A stretch of 20,539 bases of DNA from Candidatus Omnitrophota bacterium (GTDB taxonomy: Bacteria; Omnitrophota; Koll11; Zapsychrales; Fredricksoniimonadaceae). Below are positions 1 through 12,400 of the stretch, in pieces. A model generated the notes under the pieces. It searched no databases. It saw only the letters and a list, made by a program, of their open reading frames with translations, and had not been told where the DNA came from. The DNA is taken from assembly GCA_015233705.1 (NCBI GenBank), contig JADFXE010000015.1, forward strand, positions 1 to 20,539. Direction: 5' to 3'. A program made the position numbers and the translations under genes. How positions within the stretch are numbered: position 1 is the stretch's first letter; the number at the start of each line of letters is the position of its first letter.

Positions 1-155
1 ATGGATATAATCACAAGACAAAATTGGACAATAAAGCCAAGTCGAAAGATGTTTCCTGACAATGTTCCGCCGCCAGCGATTAGTGCGAAGTTGCCAATCA
101 GGGTTGCGATAAACGTCCTTCTGTCATTGCTCCAGAAATCTTCTTTTAACACCAT
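1..155 (-). CDS. Small membrane protein, 5' part only (divergent gene)
   Basis: This is the first 51 codons of a gene reading leftward off the window. It starts at an ATG (155-153) placed 7 nt after a textbook Shine-Dalgarno AAGGAG (168-163). The protein begins MVLKEDFWSNDRRTFIATLI and continues with Gly-rich and hydrophobic segments (about residues 15-30 and 38-51), which look like two membrane helices. The charged, aromatic N-terminus followed by two helices suggests a small inner-membrane protein with a cytoplasmic N-terminus. I do not recognise the family. The strong ribosome-binding site and upstream promoter make it more convincing than the opposite-strand frame, which is also open here. 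The 3' end is outside the window. Confidence 0.72.
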   Translation of the reverse strand, partial: MVLKEDFWSNDRRTFIATLIGNFALIAGGGTLSGNIFRLGFIVQFCLVIIS

Positions 156-220
156 AACATATCTCCTTACTGAAGTCAAAAAATTCGGGGGCTTGATACG
201 GGGGGTGTGGAGGGAGATTT

Positions 221-249
221 ATAATAGGCCTGGATTGATGTTCTGTCAA
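221..249 (-). promoter_or_regulatory. Near-consensus sigma-70 promoter for the divergent gene
   Basis: Read on the - strand, -35 TTGACA (249-244) and -10 TATTAT (226-221) are separated by exactly 17 nt. Transcription would start near 214, giving a leader of about 60 nt before the ATG at 155. The -10 is symmetric: the + strand reads TATAAT at 220-225, so the same element could fire toward the giant gene. No good + strand -35 lies at the proper distance (TTGATA at 193-198 is 21 nt away). I see no other promoter for the giant gene in the 124-bp gap. Confidence 0.7.
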
Positions 250-279
250 ATGATTGTTTCTGCAAAGACTGAGAAATTG

Positions 280-471
280 ATGAAAGAGCAAATTCCGGTC
301 ATGCGCTGGGCGTGGCTGGCCGCGTTGGCCGTCGTGTGCGTGTTACCGGCGTTCGGCCGTGAGGCGGAAGAGGTTGTGCAAAAAACAGCTCTGCCGAAGA
401 GGATCTTTGAAAGCATTGGCTGGGTGATTGTTGGCACAGTCCTTCTCGGCGGAGCCATTATTCTGATACAA
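280..471 (+). other. Signal-like sequence and first membrane helix of the giant protein
   Basis: Residues 1-26 have Lys and Arg near the start, a hydrophobic core (AWLAALAVVCVLPA) and a possible cleavage site after AFG, where the sequence turns charged (REAEE). A second hydrophobic stretch at residues 46-64 (WVIVGTVLLGGAIILI) is followed by Lys-rich sequence and looks like a true membrane helix. Together they imply export or membrane insertion of the N-terminus. Whether the first segment is cleaved cannot be decided by eye. Confidence 0.55.
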
Positions 472-3400
472 AAAATCGCCAAGTGGATCATGATGCTGGC
501 GGATGTTTATAATCACGACAGGAAACCAAAGCGGGGAAGTCGTCATCACAAGGTCGAGAAGGAAACAGGGCTCGATAGTTGTTCCGACGGAAAAAGCTGG
601 TGGTTCGCGGTCGGCCGTTGGATCATCGGCTTTTTGACCGGCTGGTTGCACGGCAGATGGCAGGGCGGATGGAGACGGATCTATTCGGAGGAGTATGACA
701 CGTCGCGCGTTTTTTATGTGGCAGCGTGCAGGGCAAAGTTTATTCAAGATGCGATAAAAGAGATGCGGGAAAGGCTGGCGAACCATCCGGAGGTGCTCGC
801 CCGTTTTGAGAAAGTTTTAGAACGCACGTATTTTTATCGCGGGCCGAGCGGATCTAAAAAGCCGCCCTTCTGTTTGAGGAATCCTTTACGGGACAGCCGG
901 CATGTCTTTTTGGGAGACATGCGGGATCATAGGAGGAAAAAAGAGAATTACGAGCTTGTTTGCCACGAGCTGCGCGCGGCCACGAGCGATCTGACCCATG
1001 ATGAAAATGTTGATCTTGGCCGGATATTTGACCTGACACAGAGCCTTAAGCAAAGGGGAATTCCTCTGGGCAGGCTGCAGATCCGGCAGGATGAACTTCT
1101 GGCCAGGATCGGCAGAGGCAAGCCGAACGACTGGACCGCGCAGGATGTTCCGGAAAATCCAGGGACTGTTCCGCATGTCCAGTCGGCACACGCCCGGCGC
1201 TTCGCCCACCTGACCGCCATGCTCAAGCTCCGGGAAGAGCGTCTGAAAGCCTTGGCGAAAGAATTGTCCAAGGGGCTCCCGTCTCCGGACCGAATGCTGG
1301 ATTTTCAAGAGGCCCTTAAATTCCTGCAATGTTTCGGGCTGGCGTCAGACGCACCGTTGGATAAAAAAGGTGAAAAAAAGATCATGGCAAAACGGGTCCT
1401 GGCAAGACGGGAAGAATTGTTGCAGTGCGCTTTATCTTTGCAAAGGTTGATCAAGAAGAGGGAATTGTCGGCTGCGGCCAAAATAACGAAACAGGCAGCG
1501 ACTGCCAAGCGTAGAGCAGAGGCATGCTATTTTCTCAGCAAAGCACCGGCAGGGGATATTCAAGGATTTCTGCAGGCAATAGCCCGGATGAAAGAAGCAG
1601 GGGAAACACTGTCACCATTTGCCGTGGATGTTCTAGAAGCGATCAGGCAAGGTCATAAGCCCTGGTATTTGGAGTCAGAAGAAACCGCGGCCGCTCTCAA
1701 GACCTCAAAAGGAGGCCATCATAATAAGCTCCCGCTGCCTGTCAGGCCAAGCGGCGCCGACCACTGTTCCGACGGAAAAGGCTGGTGGACCGCGCTCGGC
1801 CGCTGGATCAAAGGCCTGCTCATCGGCTTGTTTCACGGCGAAGGAATGCGCGGATGGCAGCGGATCGACCGTACACACTATGAAACTGCAAGGAAGCTTG
1901 CCCGTGCCGCACGCGTCGATGGCGCCAGAAGCCTGGTCGTAGATTTTCAAAAGGAGCATCGTTCATCTTTTTCGCGAGGATCCAGGCGTGGGCTGCTCTG
2001 GCGGGCGTTGGACAGGATCCTTGATTCTGTCGAGGGCAGAAGGAATGAGCCCCGCGTCAACGAAATTCTGAAACACACGTATTATTTTTGCAGCTCGGAG
2101 GGAATAAACATACCTTCGTTCACCCTCACTTTGCGGACGCCTTCGTTTATACGCATTTTAGGGGTACCAGTCATAGATTGCCGGTTTGTCTTTTTTGGAT
2201 TCATGCCGAATGACTTGCCTGAGCAGGCGAGAAAGAATTACTATTTTCAAGTTTTGCATGAGGTCTGCGCGGGCCTTGGCCTGACCCATGATGAAGCGGA
2301 TAAACTCGTCGGGATTTTGGGGATAGTTGACCTCTGCGATGCTTGTGGTGGCAGGCCAGACCTTTCTTTGGGAGAGATCGTTCGTCGGTACGGTTTCCCC
2401 CTGGAAGAGCTTTTTGTCTGCCTGGGGACGCCCCTCGAGGGACTCCTTGTCCCGCAGGGTGTTCCCACGGAAGATTTTTTGTCTCGTCGGGTTGGGTCTC
2501 TGGACGATTTTTTTGATCTGGTCGGTCTTCCTACAGATACGTTTCTTGCCTTGCGGGATAGTCTTTTGGAAAAGCTTGGCGGAAATGTCAGGGACTGGAC
2601 CGCGCAGGAGGATGTTTCCCAAGTTCAGCCCCAGGCTGAACGTTCTTTAACGGCGCGGGATATCGAAACTTTTACGGCGGGCGTTGATCGGCAGTCTTTG
2701 CCGCGGGCGGCTATGGAGGCGCTCGGGCAATTCGACATGATGCGATTGGCCTTGGAAATACTCGAACAGGCCAACGGCGGGAGGCCTGTCCTGGCATGCG
2801 TTGGTTCGGATGTCAGGTATGCCAAGGCGATAAGCCGGGATGGACAGTTAACCTATTTGAAAATGTTCGATTTTTTGGGAGCACGTTTTGAGTCGTCCGC
2901 GATCGTTGAGGTCCTCAGGTTTCTGGGTGATTATGAGAATATCTGTCGGGAGAATCCTGAGCTGGGCCAGCAGTGGGTCCTGCGGGTCCTGTTCAATGTT
3001 CTCACGCTTCGATCTTTGCAGAATACGGAAACGTCCGGGGTCATGGTCTTGAGCCCGGCGGACCTTGCCCAGATCGCGTCGCTCAAGAACACTCTTCAAG
3101 AGATGGAGGAACGGCGCCGGGATAGGACATTATGGCATGAACATTTACAGCCTTCGATTGATTTTCTTCGGGAATTCAGAAGAATTTCCGAACAAAAAAG
3201 GGCTGAAGGGGCTGTTATTGGCGCGATCACGCAGTCGTTCTGTCAGGGCGCAATCTCTGTTCCAGCTCTGAAGAATATTGTTACGCGGGATCTGATGAAC
3301 AGGGTCTTGTGCACGTTGTATGGTTATGGGGAAGGACAGAGGAGTGCCGCACAGAAACAGAATGTCCGGTGTACTTTGCAGGCGGTCATCAAGGTGCTTG

Positions 3401-6400
3401 ATGCGTTACTGGACCAGCGCCGGGCGCAATTTATCAAGGTTGGGGATTTTGTCCTTCTGGATGTCAGACATCTTTTTTCCAATGCCGCGGCAGTGCCGGG
3501 AGATCGTCCCTTGGCCAAGCCGCGTCAAGGGAAGAGCGCGAAACAGGTCCGGGAGTATTTTGAGTTCCTTCAAAAGAGAAGTTACGCGAGATGCGTTTCT
3601 GTCGAAGGCGCGGCCTGGGTTCATCGGACCTTTCTGGCCTATCGGCTGATTCATCCCGAAGACGCAGAGTTTATTGACCGGATCGAAAAGAACGTCAAGG
3701 TTTATGAATGTGCGGATGAGCAGGATGTTTTTTGGGGCGCATCGAATGGAAAGATCGATCATGCCGTGATCGTGGTCGCAAGGCATGGGATTCCCGAGGA
3801 CCCGCAGGAAGCCGAAATGTGGAAGGTTGGTGTCCTGGCCCATGAGATCCGCGAAATGATCGTGGTGGCCCAGGGATTGTTCTACGCAAGAGCAGCCCAC
3901 GAGGAGGCGGAAACGATTGAAGAATTGGCGCGCTGGGCATATCGGCGCGAGCGTTCTCAGGAGACCTTGCGCTGGGAATTGGCCCAGGAGATGATCCGGA
4001 GGCTGCACAATAATTTGGGCCAGGCTATGGCCCTGCGTGAGTTGACCGGGACACTCTTGAATCACTGGCGAAGGCCGTTGGCGGTCACGGAATTCTGGCA
4101 GCAGTCCGAGGCTTTTTCACCCTTAAATAGCGAAGAAGCGCACGCTGTTATCATGAGCGTAAACGCCGGAATTTCTGATGGGGAGCCGGATCATGTTGGA
4201 TGGAACCTGATGATTGTGATGGTATTGGCACGCGTCCGGAAAGTCGCGGAAAGAATATTTCTCAAAGATCGTTCCTATCAGGCGTTGTTGAGCAAGCACA
4301 GCACGCAGGCGCGCAAACGCAGAGAGAATATCGTTGTTAAGGCGCTCTCCGAAGATCCGATTATTCAGGGTTTTTCGGACGTGGCACCGGCGAGAAACAA
4401 GGTCGTTTTAAAAAAGGCTGTTGCGGATCGTCTGAGTGACCTTGAGCGGGTTTATGCGCAGGCTTTGGCCGTTGTCTATTCAGAGGATTGGGCGCATGTT
4501 CTCGTTACGGCGGCGACTGAAGAAGAGATTTTGTGTTCTCTCGCGCGTTTTGCAGCGCTGAGGAAGAGCGTTGAGGCTTTTGAGGCCGCCTGGGATTGGT
4601 TGCGCGCGATCGGTTTTTCGAAACAGGCTGCGGCCGTGACCCTCAAACAATTGTGTCAGGCTACGGATCAGGCCGTTCAAGAGCTTGGAGGTGAGGCAGA
4701 CATGCCCGCCTTTGCGGCAAAGCGTCAGGCCTCGCCTGCCAAGGCCGAGCCAGAAGTTTCGTCAAAGCCGATGTCCCGCAAGCTCGCGCAGAAGACAACT
4801 CCTCCGCCGGATGGTTCCAAGTATATTTCAGCGGCTGAGCTTAAAGAATTTATTCAAATTGTAACCCGCGGGACGTTAACAGGATCTGAGCGTCAAGCGC
4901 TCGCAAAAATTGAACTGTTTGTGCGGATGCTGGAGGCTCTTGAGGTCCAAAACGGTGGACAACCTGTGGGCCGCTGCACTCCCGGTGGAGATATTATTTT
5001 TGCAGACGTGATCGGCCGGGGCGACCGGCTGTCGGAGCGCAAGGTCTTCGGAATCCTCGACCAGAGATTTAAAACCAAAGATGTTTTTGAATTGATCCAG
5101 TTCATCCGGAACCACGAGATCCTTCACCAGGAGTATCGGGTTCTCGAAGACAATGATATTTTCCGGATACAATTTGAACGCCTGATCGAACAAAACAGGC
5201 CATCGAGCCGTGGATCCATGCGCGCGGGGCACGCGATGTCGGCAGCGGGCCAGCGTTTTGCGGCCAGGTACGGCGTGGCCGTGGTTTTTCATTGGCGGGG
5301 GCTCAGATGGGTCACGCCTCTGGTGCATTGGCTTATGCGATGTGAGGCCGGTCCGCAAAAGATCAAGGTTCCGGTCAGTATTTTATGGCTCGAGAGAATT
5401 GGCCTTATTGACAAGAATGATGAATTGCCAGGACGCGTTGATCCGGCCCATTACGGTTCTCCTCGAGGTTTTGCCTCGCCGTTCAAGTGGGTAGCCCCCG
5501 TGGTTGATCAATATATAAAATGGGCGACAGATCCCCTAAGGTTGGGCGTGCCTTTCAGCATTCAGTTGATGCAGGGGATCGGGCTCATTCGCCAGAACAG
5601 GAAGCAGTTCGACCATTTGAATCAGAATGCCGATATGCTGAAAGAGATTGCACACAAATCTTTTCGCTGCGGAATGACGCCTCCGGAGCAGTATCCTGTG
5701 GCCTCCCATAAACCGCGAGGTACTATTTCAAAATTCAAACTGACGTCAACTGTCGGCGAGAAGGTCGTTGCTGATCTGATCGAAGGAGGCGGGGTTAAGG
5801 ATATTTCCCTTGTCGATGTTTGGGTTGGACCAAGCTTGGATGAAAAGAAGATCCGGAAGGTCGCAGGAGACTACTTCGGACGAGTCTGGCCGATCTTAGA
5901 ACAGGCATTGCAAGGCCCGGAAATTCATAATTGTTGGAATATCATGGGCCGCGTGGACTTGGACACAAGAAAGAATAGTGAAGGGGCGGTTAATCTTGCG
6001 CTGGGTAACAGTTACCCCAAGGAAGAGATCGCTATTCTTATTGAGGAAGTTTATCTCCATGAATCGTATCCTTCTGAATGGGAAGCTTTGTGGGCACAGT
6101 CCAGGCTCCTGGATTGTCATGTTGATTATGTTGTTGATCCTGAAACCGGCTATGTGGCGGCAACCGTCCGTTGTAAGGCCGGGCGGATCTCCAGCAAGCG
6201 TTGGGCCGGTGGTGCCGCGTATGTTCCCTTCGACGAGAGGAGTATGCTCCGCAGGGCTCTGGATCTGGCCGAGGTGGCCAATGAAGTGGCGATAGAGTGG
6301 AGGACGCCGTTCATTGGTGCTGCGACGGTCATCAGGGACAAGAACGCGATCAGCCGTAAAAAAAGAAAGTCGTGGACGGGTAGGCGCACAAAGGTCTTGA

Positions 6401-9400
6401 CCAGCTGGGCTCGTCAATCGGTCCGGAACCGTGTTCTTGGTTTCGTGCTGACCCTGACGGGTCATTTGGGAACGGAACAAGAGGATCTGGATAACATGAA
6501 GGAGGCTGCTTTTTCTGCTGCCCGGGATATGTTGACGGCAGGAGCCTTGACAATTGTTCCTGAGATGCAGGCGTTGGGTATTATCAAGAAGCCAGAGCTG
6601 TCGAAGGATCCGGTTCGGGAAGAATATTTATGGAAAATTTTAAGTGAAAAAGGATTTATTCTGCCTCAGGGGGCTAAAGGGACGCTGATCGGCCCTTATT
6701 TCGAGACCAGGAAAGATTTTCAAGATTTGCCATGGACGGACAAGGCAGAGGCCAAAATGGTCTATAACGCTTTGCTGCGGGTCATGCTCAGACCTTACGG
6801 GTTCAGGCGGCCTGTGGCAGGCTGTTCTTTGGAGAACGATGGGCTTCCTGTTTCGGCAACGGATCTGCCTGGGATCATGGTTGAAGCCCAGGTCCGGGTA
6901 TTAAGAGGCGGCATTTTGGAGGATGTCGGGGTTCTTGAGGACAGCGTCATGAGAGCTTCCGGCCTTGATCCGGAGCGTATTTCCCGGATATTGGTCAGAA
7001 AGGGCTGGGGTAAACGCAACGGCACAAAGGTTTTCTTTAAGATCCATTTGGCAGAAGAACAAACACAGATGGCAGCGGCTTTTGGAGGGGACTTCCCCAT
7101 GGTTCGCCGCCTGTTGCAGCAGTCCGTTCGAAAATGGCTGAACGTGATCATTATTGGCAATGGTTTGACGGGACGTTCGGTCGGCCGGTGTCTGGCTCGG
7201 CGTGCGCTTCCTAATACGGTCAATATTCTGGCGCTCGCGGATACGAGCGGTACGATCAGTCATTTGCGGGGGCTTGATCCTGGTATTGTTTTAAGTCTTA
7301 TTCGTGATTATGAGGACCCGAAGTCCCGGGAGCATTTTACGGATTTTGCCGAAGTTAAGTGCGGGGCAGCAAAATACAGCGGGAAGTTTGATTTTATACC
7401 CGCACCTAAGTTTTTCGGGGAACAGCTCTTTCATCAGGTTGTTTACAACCGCGAAACGGATGTTCTGGTTTTTGCGGATCGCCGTCACCCGCCGACAGAA
7501 GCGCAGGTCCGCGGCTTGAAGGGCAAGGTGCGTGTCGTGATCGAGGCAGTCCCCGGCGTTTTCTCGCCGGAAAAGATCGAGATCTTGGAGGGGATGGGCA
7601 TTATTTTTGTTCCTTCGCTCATGATCGACGGGTCTGGATTTTATGCGGCGCGCGAGGAATTCATGTGGGAATCCCCGGGTGAGCCGCTCGCGATAGATTC
7701 AGTCCGCAGGGTCCAGAGCATCGTGACAGAGACCGGTCTGGCGCTCAGTTATAAAATGTTCGGCAAGATGCGCCGCGGTTCCTGGTTTTTGCCGGCCAGA
7801 TTATTACGGCATATTACTCGTGATTCAGTCCGCAGAATCGTTCGTCAGAAAACGCTCTGGGAGAAAAGGATGAGTCGCTTTGCAAAGGATCGAGGGATCA
7901 ATGTGCGCGATATCGATGCCAGCGGATTGCTCAGGCTTCAGGGAGCGACAAGTCCGACGGGAACACGCGCGGGAGGAATCCGCAGGGCGCTCAGTCCCCG
8001 CAAGAAGTTCATCCATAAAGTGTTCAGCGAGGCGGCGGCCTTGTCTCGACAAGGCTCGTCGGCCCAGGAGGCGCTTTCAAGAGCGCTGGATCGCGAGATA
8101 CATACTGCTGTCATGCATGGAGAAAAGGACAGGGCGTTTCAGGTCGTTCTCCCGGCCTTGGCGGCCGACCATAAGGATCCTATGCAGCAGCGCCTGGCCG
8201 CATTCGATTGCGCCCGCATGAGATTAACAGAAGCTATTCCGGCCCTGGTCGCTCTATTGCGCAGCCCGACAGGGGATCCCAATGCCCGTGCAAACGCGGC
8301 GTATGCCCTGGGGCTTATGAGAGACAAGATCCCGGAGCCGACGTCGATCGTTATTCCGCGATCACGATTCGCCGGGGTACGCTTAAAGGCGTTTCCTCTG
8401 TTTGATCCGGATAAGGCGGGTAGCATTTTCGAACCGGCGGGTCCTGATAGCGTTCGCTTAAAAGCCAATATTATTATGACGCGGCTGGACGTGAAAAGAG
8501 CCATGGATTATGACGATGAATTCAAGAATTTATGGCCTATTTTGGAGCCGATCTTGTTGAAATTTGATGTGATCGTTTCCCTGGTTCAGGCCATGAATGA
8601 TATCAATGAGGACATGGCCATGTGGGCCCGATGGGCGCTTGAATATCGGCCGATCAATACGGCTGCGTTGCTGGGTTATTTCCAGAAGGAAGTGGACGAG
8701 GGGCGTACTGGTTTAGCCGGGGAGTTAAGTTTGGAATCCGCGTATCATTTCTGGACGCAGGGACTGTTTTGTCAGGCCAATATTTACGAATTAGCCGGAG
8801 ACAATGAAAAGGCGATCGTGATTTTGAATGAAGCTGTAGCCATTGCCACGCGGGCGAGTCAGGAAACGCCCAATCAGGGGCCGGTCCGTTTCTTGCTCAG
8901 GGTTGCCGCGAAATTATCCAAGATGAAGAAGACGGCGGAAGCTGTTAAAGAATATTGTAAGGTCGTGTCTCCGGTAGGTACGGAGGCGTTGGTCAAGTAT
9001 TCTATATTTGGAGGAGGAGGGGAAGGAGCTATTCTCGACATGCGCCTTTCTGCGATCAGAGGGATCCTGGGCATTCGGGACCCTCATATGGCTCCCAGAA
9101 CGCAAGCGGAGATCGCTGAAAAGGTGAACCAGATGATGTTGGCGCTTAGCGATAGGAGACATCCGGTCACCGATTTTCTGGACAATGAATTTGAGGCAGA
9201 GGGCTTGAGCATTTGTTCCTTGGAAAGGGCCATTGCCAAAGTTGTTTATAACAGGACAAGAGTGCATCTTGAACATGTGACGTGGGGAAGTGGACAGAGC
9301 GTATTTTTGAATGGATTCCTGAGGAATCCCCTTGTTTTTGCGGCCTTTGTTGAAGAGGCGCAACAGACGCAAAAGGTCGTTGGGCAGAACCGGTTTCATG

Positions 9401-12400
9401 CGTATTGTGTTTTGTTGGAAAGGATCAAGGATCGTCCGTATTATGAACTTTCCCCAGAGGAGCAAGTGGAGATGAGAAGCGCTATCCGAAACCTTCTGGA
9501 GATCTGCTTGCCGGAATGTCCGCGGATGGCCAATAGGAAAAAGGATCGTGATCATGATAAGGCTATTCGGGAATGTCGCTTGGCAGAGCTCTACGACATG
9601 GCAAAAGAATTGGACCAGTATTGTGTTCCGGGTCTTGGCATTCTTCTGGCGTACGGAACGACCATCTTCTTCGGCGACGAATATGCCTTACTGAGAGATA
9701 TGTTCCTGTATCTTTTGAGTGCTCCGCAGGCTATGTCGCATGACAATGGATTACCGCGGACATGGGACGACACTCTTCGGTGTTTGGCTCACGATTATAG
9801 GGTTTCGTCCGGCCTGTCGTTGGACGAGATGTTTCCGCGAGGATCTTTGGAGGAAAGGGCCGAGGTTACAAAGGCCTTGACAGTTTTGGAGGCCCTGGAG
9901 TTCCCTGTTTATGAGCAACAGCAGGAAGCTTATCCGTCAGCTGAGCCGGAGGCGGATACTTTTGAGCCTGGGCGTCCGACAAGGGGCTGTGCACAGTCGC
10001 GCGCTGTCTTGGCTGATGACGTGGAACGCGACACTTCCGGTGCGGGGATGATACCGGTCGTGCGCGAGTGGCTGGGCGAGACGTGGGCGAGGCGCGTCCA
10101 GGCGTTCGGCGAGCAGGCGGTTTTCGGCGCGGTCGCCTGTGGTCTGGCGGCCTTGATCGGCGAACCGTTAGCCGGGATCGTGACGTGGCTCGGATTATTC
10201 TTCGGCGCGCATTTTATTCCATCCCATATGCCGCGCCCGCCGACGTGGAGATTGTTGCTCATTGCCTCGCTGAACGCCCTTGCCTTTATGCTTCCCGCCG
10301 GCTGGTTCTGGCCTGCCTTTCTCGCCGTGAGTGCGTTTCATCAGGTTTTCAATCGTGTTACATTCATATCGCAGACAACGTCGTCCGTTGCGCCGAAATC
10401 ATGTGTAGAAGAGCCTCAGGAAAAAGATGTTATCAGCATGGCGGTAGAGGAGATCAGCGTGGATGAACGAATATTGTGGCATGAAGATATCAGGCCGCTG
10501 ATGGGGAGATTTTTGAGGGAATTTATTGATCCGGCCGCGCAAGACGGGCAGCGAATTATTTCGGCAGTAAAGCTTCTCCGCATCAGGCTGGACTCTTTTG
10601 AAAGATTTTTACTGGCGGCAAACAAATTGTTCTTGATGGCAGGCCTTGCTTTAGCTGCATGTTATGCTGCGACCGGAAGGCAATTTTATATAGCAGCTTC
10701 TGCGGGCTTGTTTTTTATCAGTTTTGTTTTCCGGATGTTTCACAAGATAGTTAAACGGAGGCAGAATGATATTTTGCAAAGAGGGGGGAGATTTGTAAGT
10801 ATTGTACATGACAGAACGATCGAGTTGCCGTCTCAGTGGCAATCCTTTGATCTGGCGCATGAATTTGGACATTTTGTGGCCGCGGTTTTAAGGGTGCCAG
10901 ATTACTACGTTCTGGGCTGTGTCGTGTCCCTTATGGCAAAAGGGTATCTTCACAATGAAACGGTCTCTTCTGCGATTGAGCGGGGACGCCGTTATGCGCG
11001 GGCTTTACAGCAGCGGGGGAAGAAGATTGAAGATCAGATCCTTGAGGACCTCCGGGAGCTTGATAAATATTGCCGCGACAACAGATTGTTCGTGGATGGC
11101 GATTATATTTTTAGCGGAGAACTCGTCGGCATGATAAGAGAATTGTATCCGCACGATAACAGGCGGGCGCTGAGTTTCCTCATTTCTTTGTTCAGGCAGA
11201 TCAACACGTCCCCTTGTACAAGAGTGTTAAAGAATTCGCCCGACACGCGTGATCTGTCGATTGTGCCGTCAACCTTTTTTGCGGCAGAAGATCTGGAAGG
11301 AAAGTCTGCACAGTCGTCCAAGCCAGGGGATTCTGATCAGACCGCCGGCGCGGGGATGATCCCGGTTGTGCGTGAATGGCTGGGCGAGACGTGGGCTCGT
11401 CGCGTTCAGGCGCTAGGCGAGCAGGGAGTTTTCGCTGCGGTCGCCTGTGGTCTGGCAGCCTTGATCGGCGAACCGTTAGCCGGGATCGTGACCTGGCTTG
11501 GATTATTTGTCGGCGCGCATTTTATTCCGTCCCACATGCCGCGCCCGCCGACGTGGAGATTGTTGCTCATTGCCTCGCTGAACGCCCTTGTCTTCTTGCT
11601 TCCCGCTACCTGGTTCTGGCCCGCCTTCGCCCTTGTGACCGTGTTCCATCATGTTTATAATTTCGCCAAACTTCAGGAACAGAATATTCAACGGTGTTTG
11701 ACAGGCTATGAAGCTGGATTATCGGGATCTCAGGATTTTCAGGCAGGCTTCGGCGGTCATGACCTTGAACGGAAGGCCGGTCTGCAAGGAAAGAAAGTGT
11801 CGGTTCTCGCTCACGAGGATACCGGCGCCGACGTATTCGGTAAAAGAGGCGATCATGGCGTCAGCGGGCTTGAGCCCCATTGCTTCGTACCGGGCGCCGA
11901 GATCAAAGGGGACGCAGGCGTAATCGTCGACGGTTGTGACGTCTGTGATCAGCAGCATGAATTCTTTGAAGGTCTCAATGGTGAGGTTGTTGCGGACTTC
12001 CGTCACGACCATGCGGGGAACGCGCAGCGTGTGCTCCATGAGGACGGTGTTCAGCAGGTCTTCGCAGGCGGGTTTTTTGTTCAGGCCGAGGGCGAAAATA
12101 AACTCGTTGGCGTCAAGAACGATGAGCAAGGTGTTCCTCCCACAAGCGTTCGCGGTCCCGGCGGAGCTTGGCGATCACTTCCGCCTCCGTCATCTTGGCG
12201 AGCGGCGAACCGCTTTTTGCGATCATGGCGCGCAGTTTGCTCAGCCTGGTCAGGATTTTTGTCTTTTGTCGGGACGTCATGGGGCACCTCATTTCTTAAT
12301 TTAAAGAATATCCTATTTGCCGGTACAAGTCAAGCCTGGGTGCGGGCTGCCGGATGGCTTATGTGTGTCGGGGCGGGAATCTTGAGCCTCGGCTGCAGTG

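Noticed and set aside
1..279. The giant frame is also open from an ATG at base 1, which could make it the start
   Set aside because: Bases 1-155 encode a better protein on the - strand with AAGGAG and a promoter, and the + translation here has no domain-like features. The signal-like sequence begins at 280. It cannot be fully excluded because the window begins at this ATG.
3406..4065. 219-codon open frame on the - strand
   Set aside because: It lies opposite well-formed giant-protein sequence, has His/Pro/Leu-rich composition typical of antisense frames, and shows no motif or ribosome-binding site.
5100..5150. HEILH as a second HExxH zinc protease site
   Set aside because: There is no supporting hydrophobic helix context or third ligand, and the duplicated counterpart module lacks the His residues.
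5896..6480. 194-codon open frame on the - strand
   Set aside because: It is antisense to the start of the dehydrogenase-like domain, without recognisable family features or expression signals.
8914..9555. 213-codon open frame on the - strand
   Set aside because: It is opposite ordinary coding sequence, with no motif. Unlike the two toxin-antitoxin cassettes, the sense protein here has normal composition.
11674..12333. The cassette marks a boundary between two separate + strand genes
   Set aside because: No in-frame stop lies on either side of or within the cassette, and no new start with a ribosome-binding site is seen after it. Separate genes are still possible only if the open frame is an accident.
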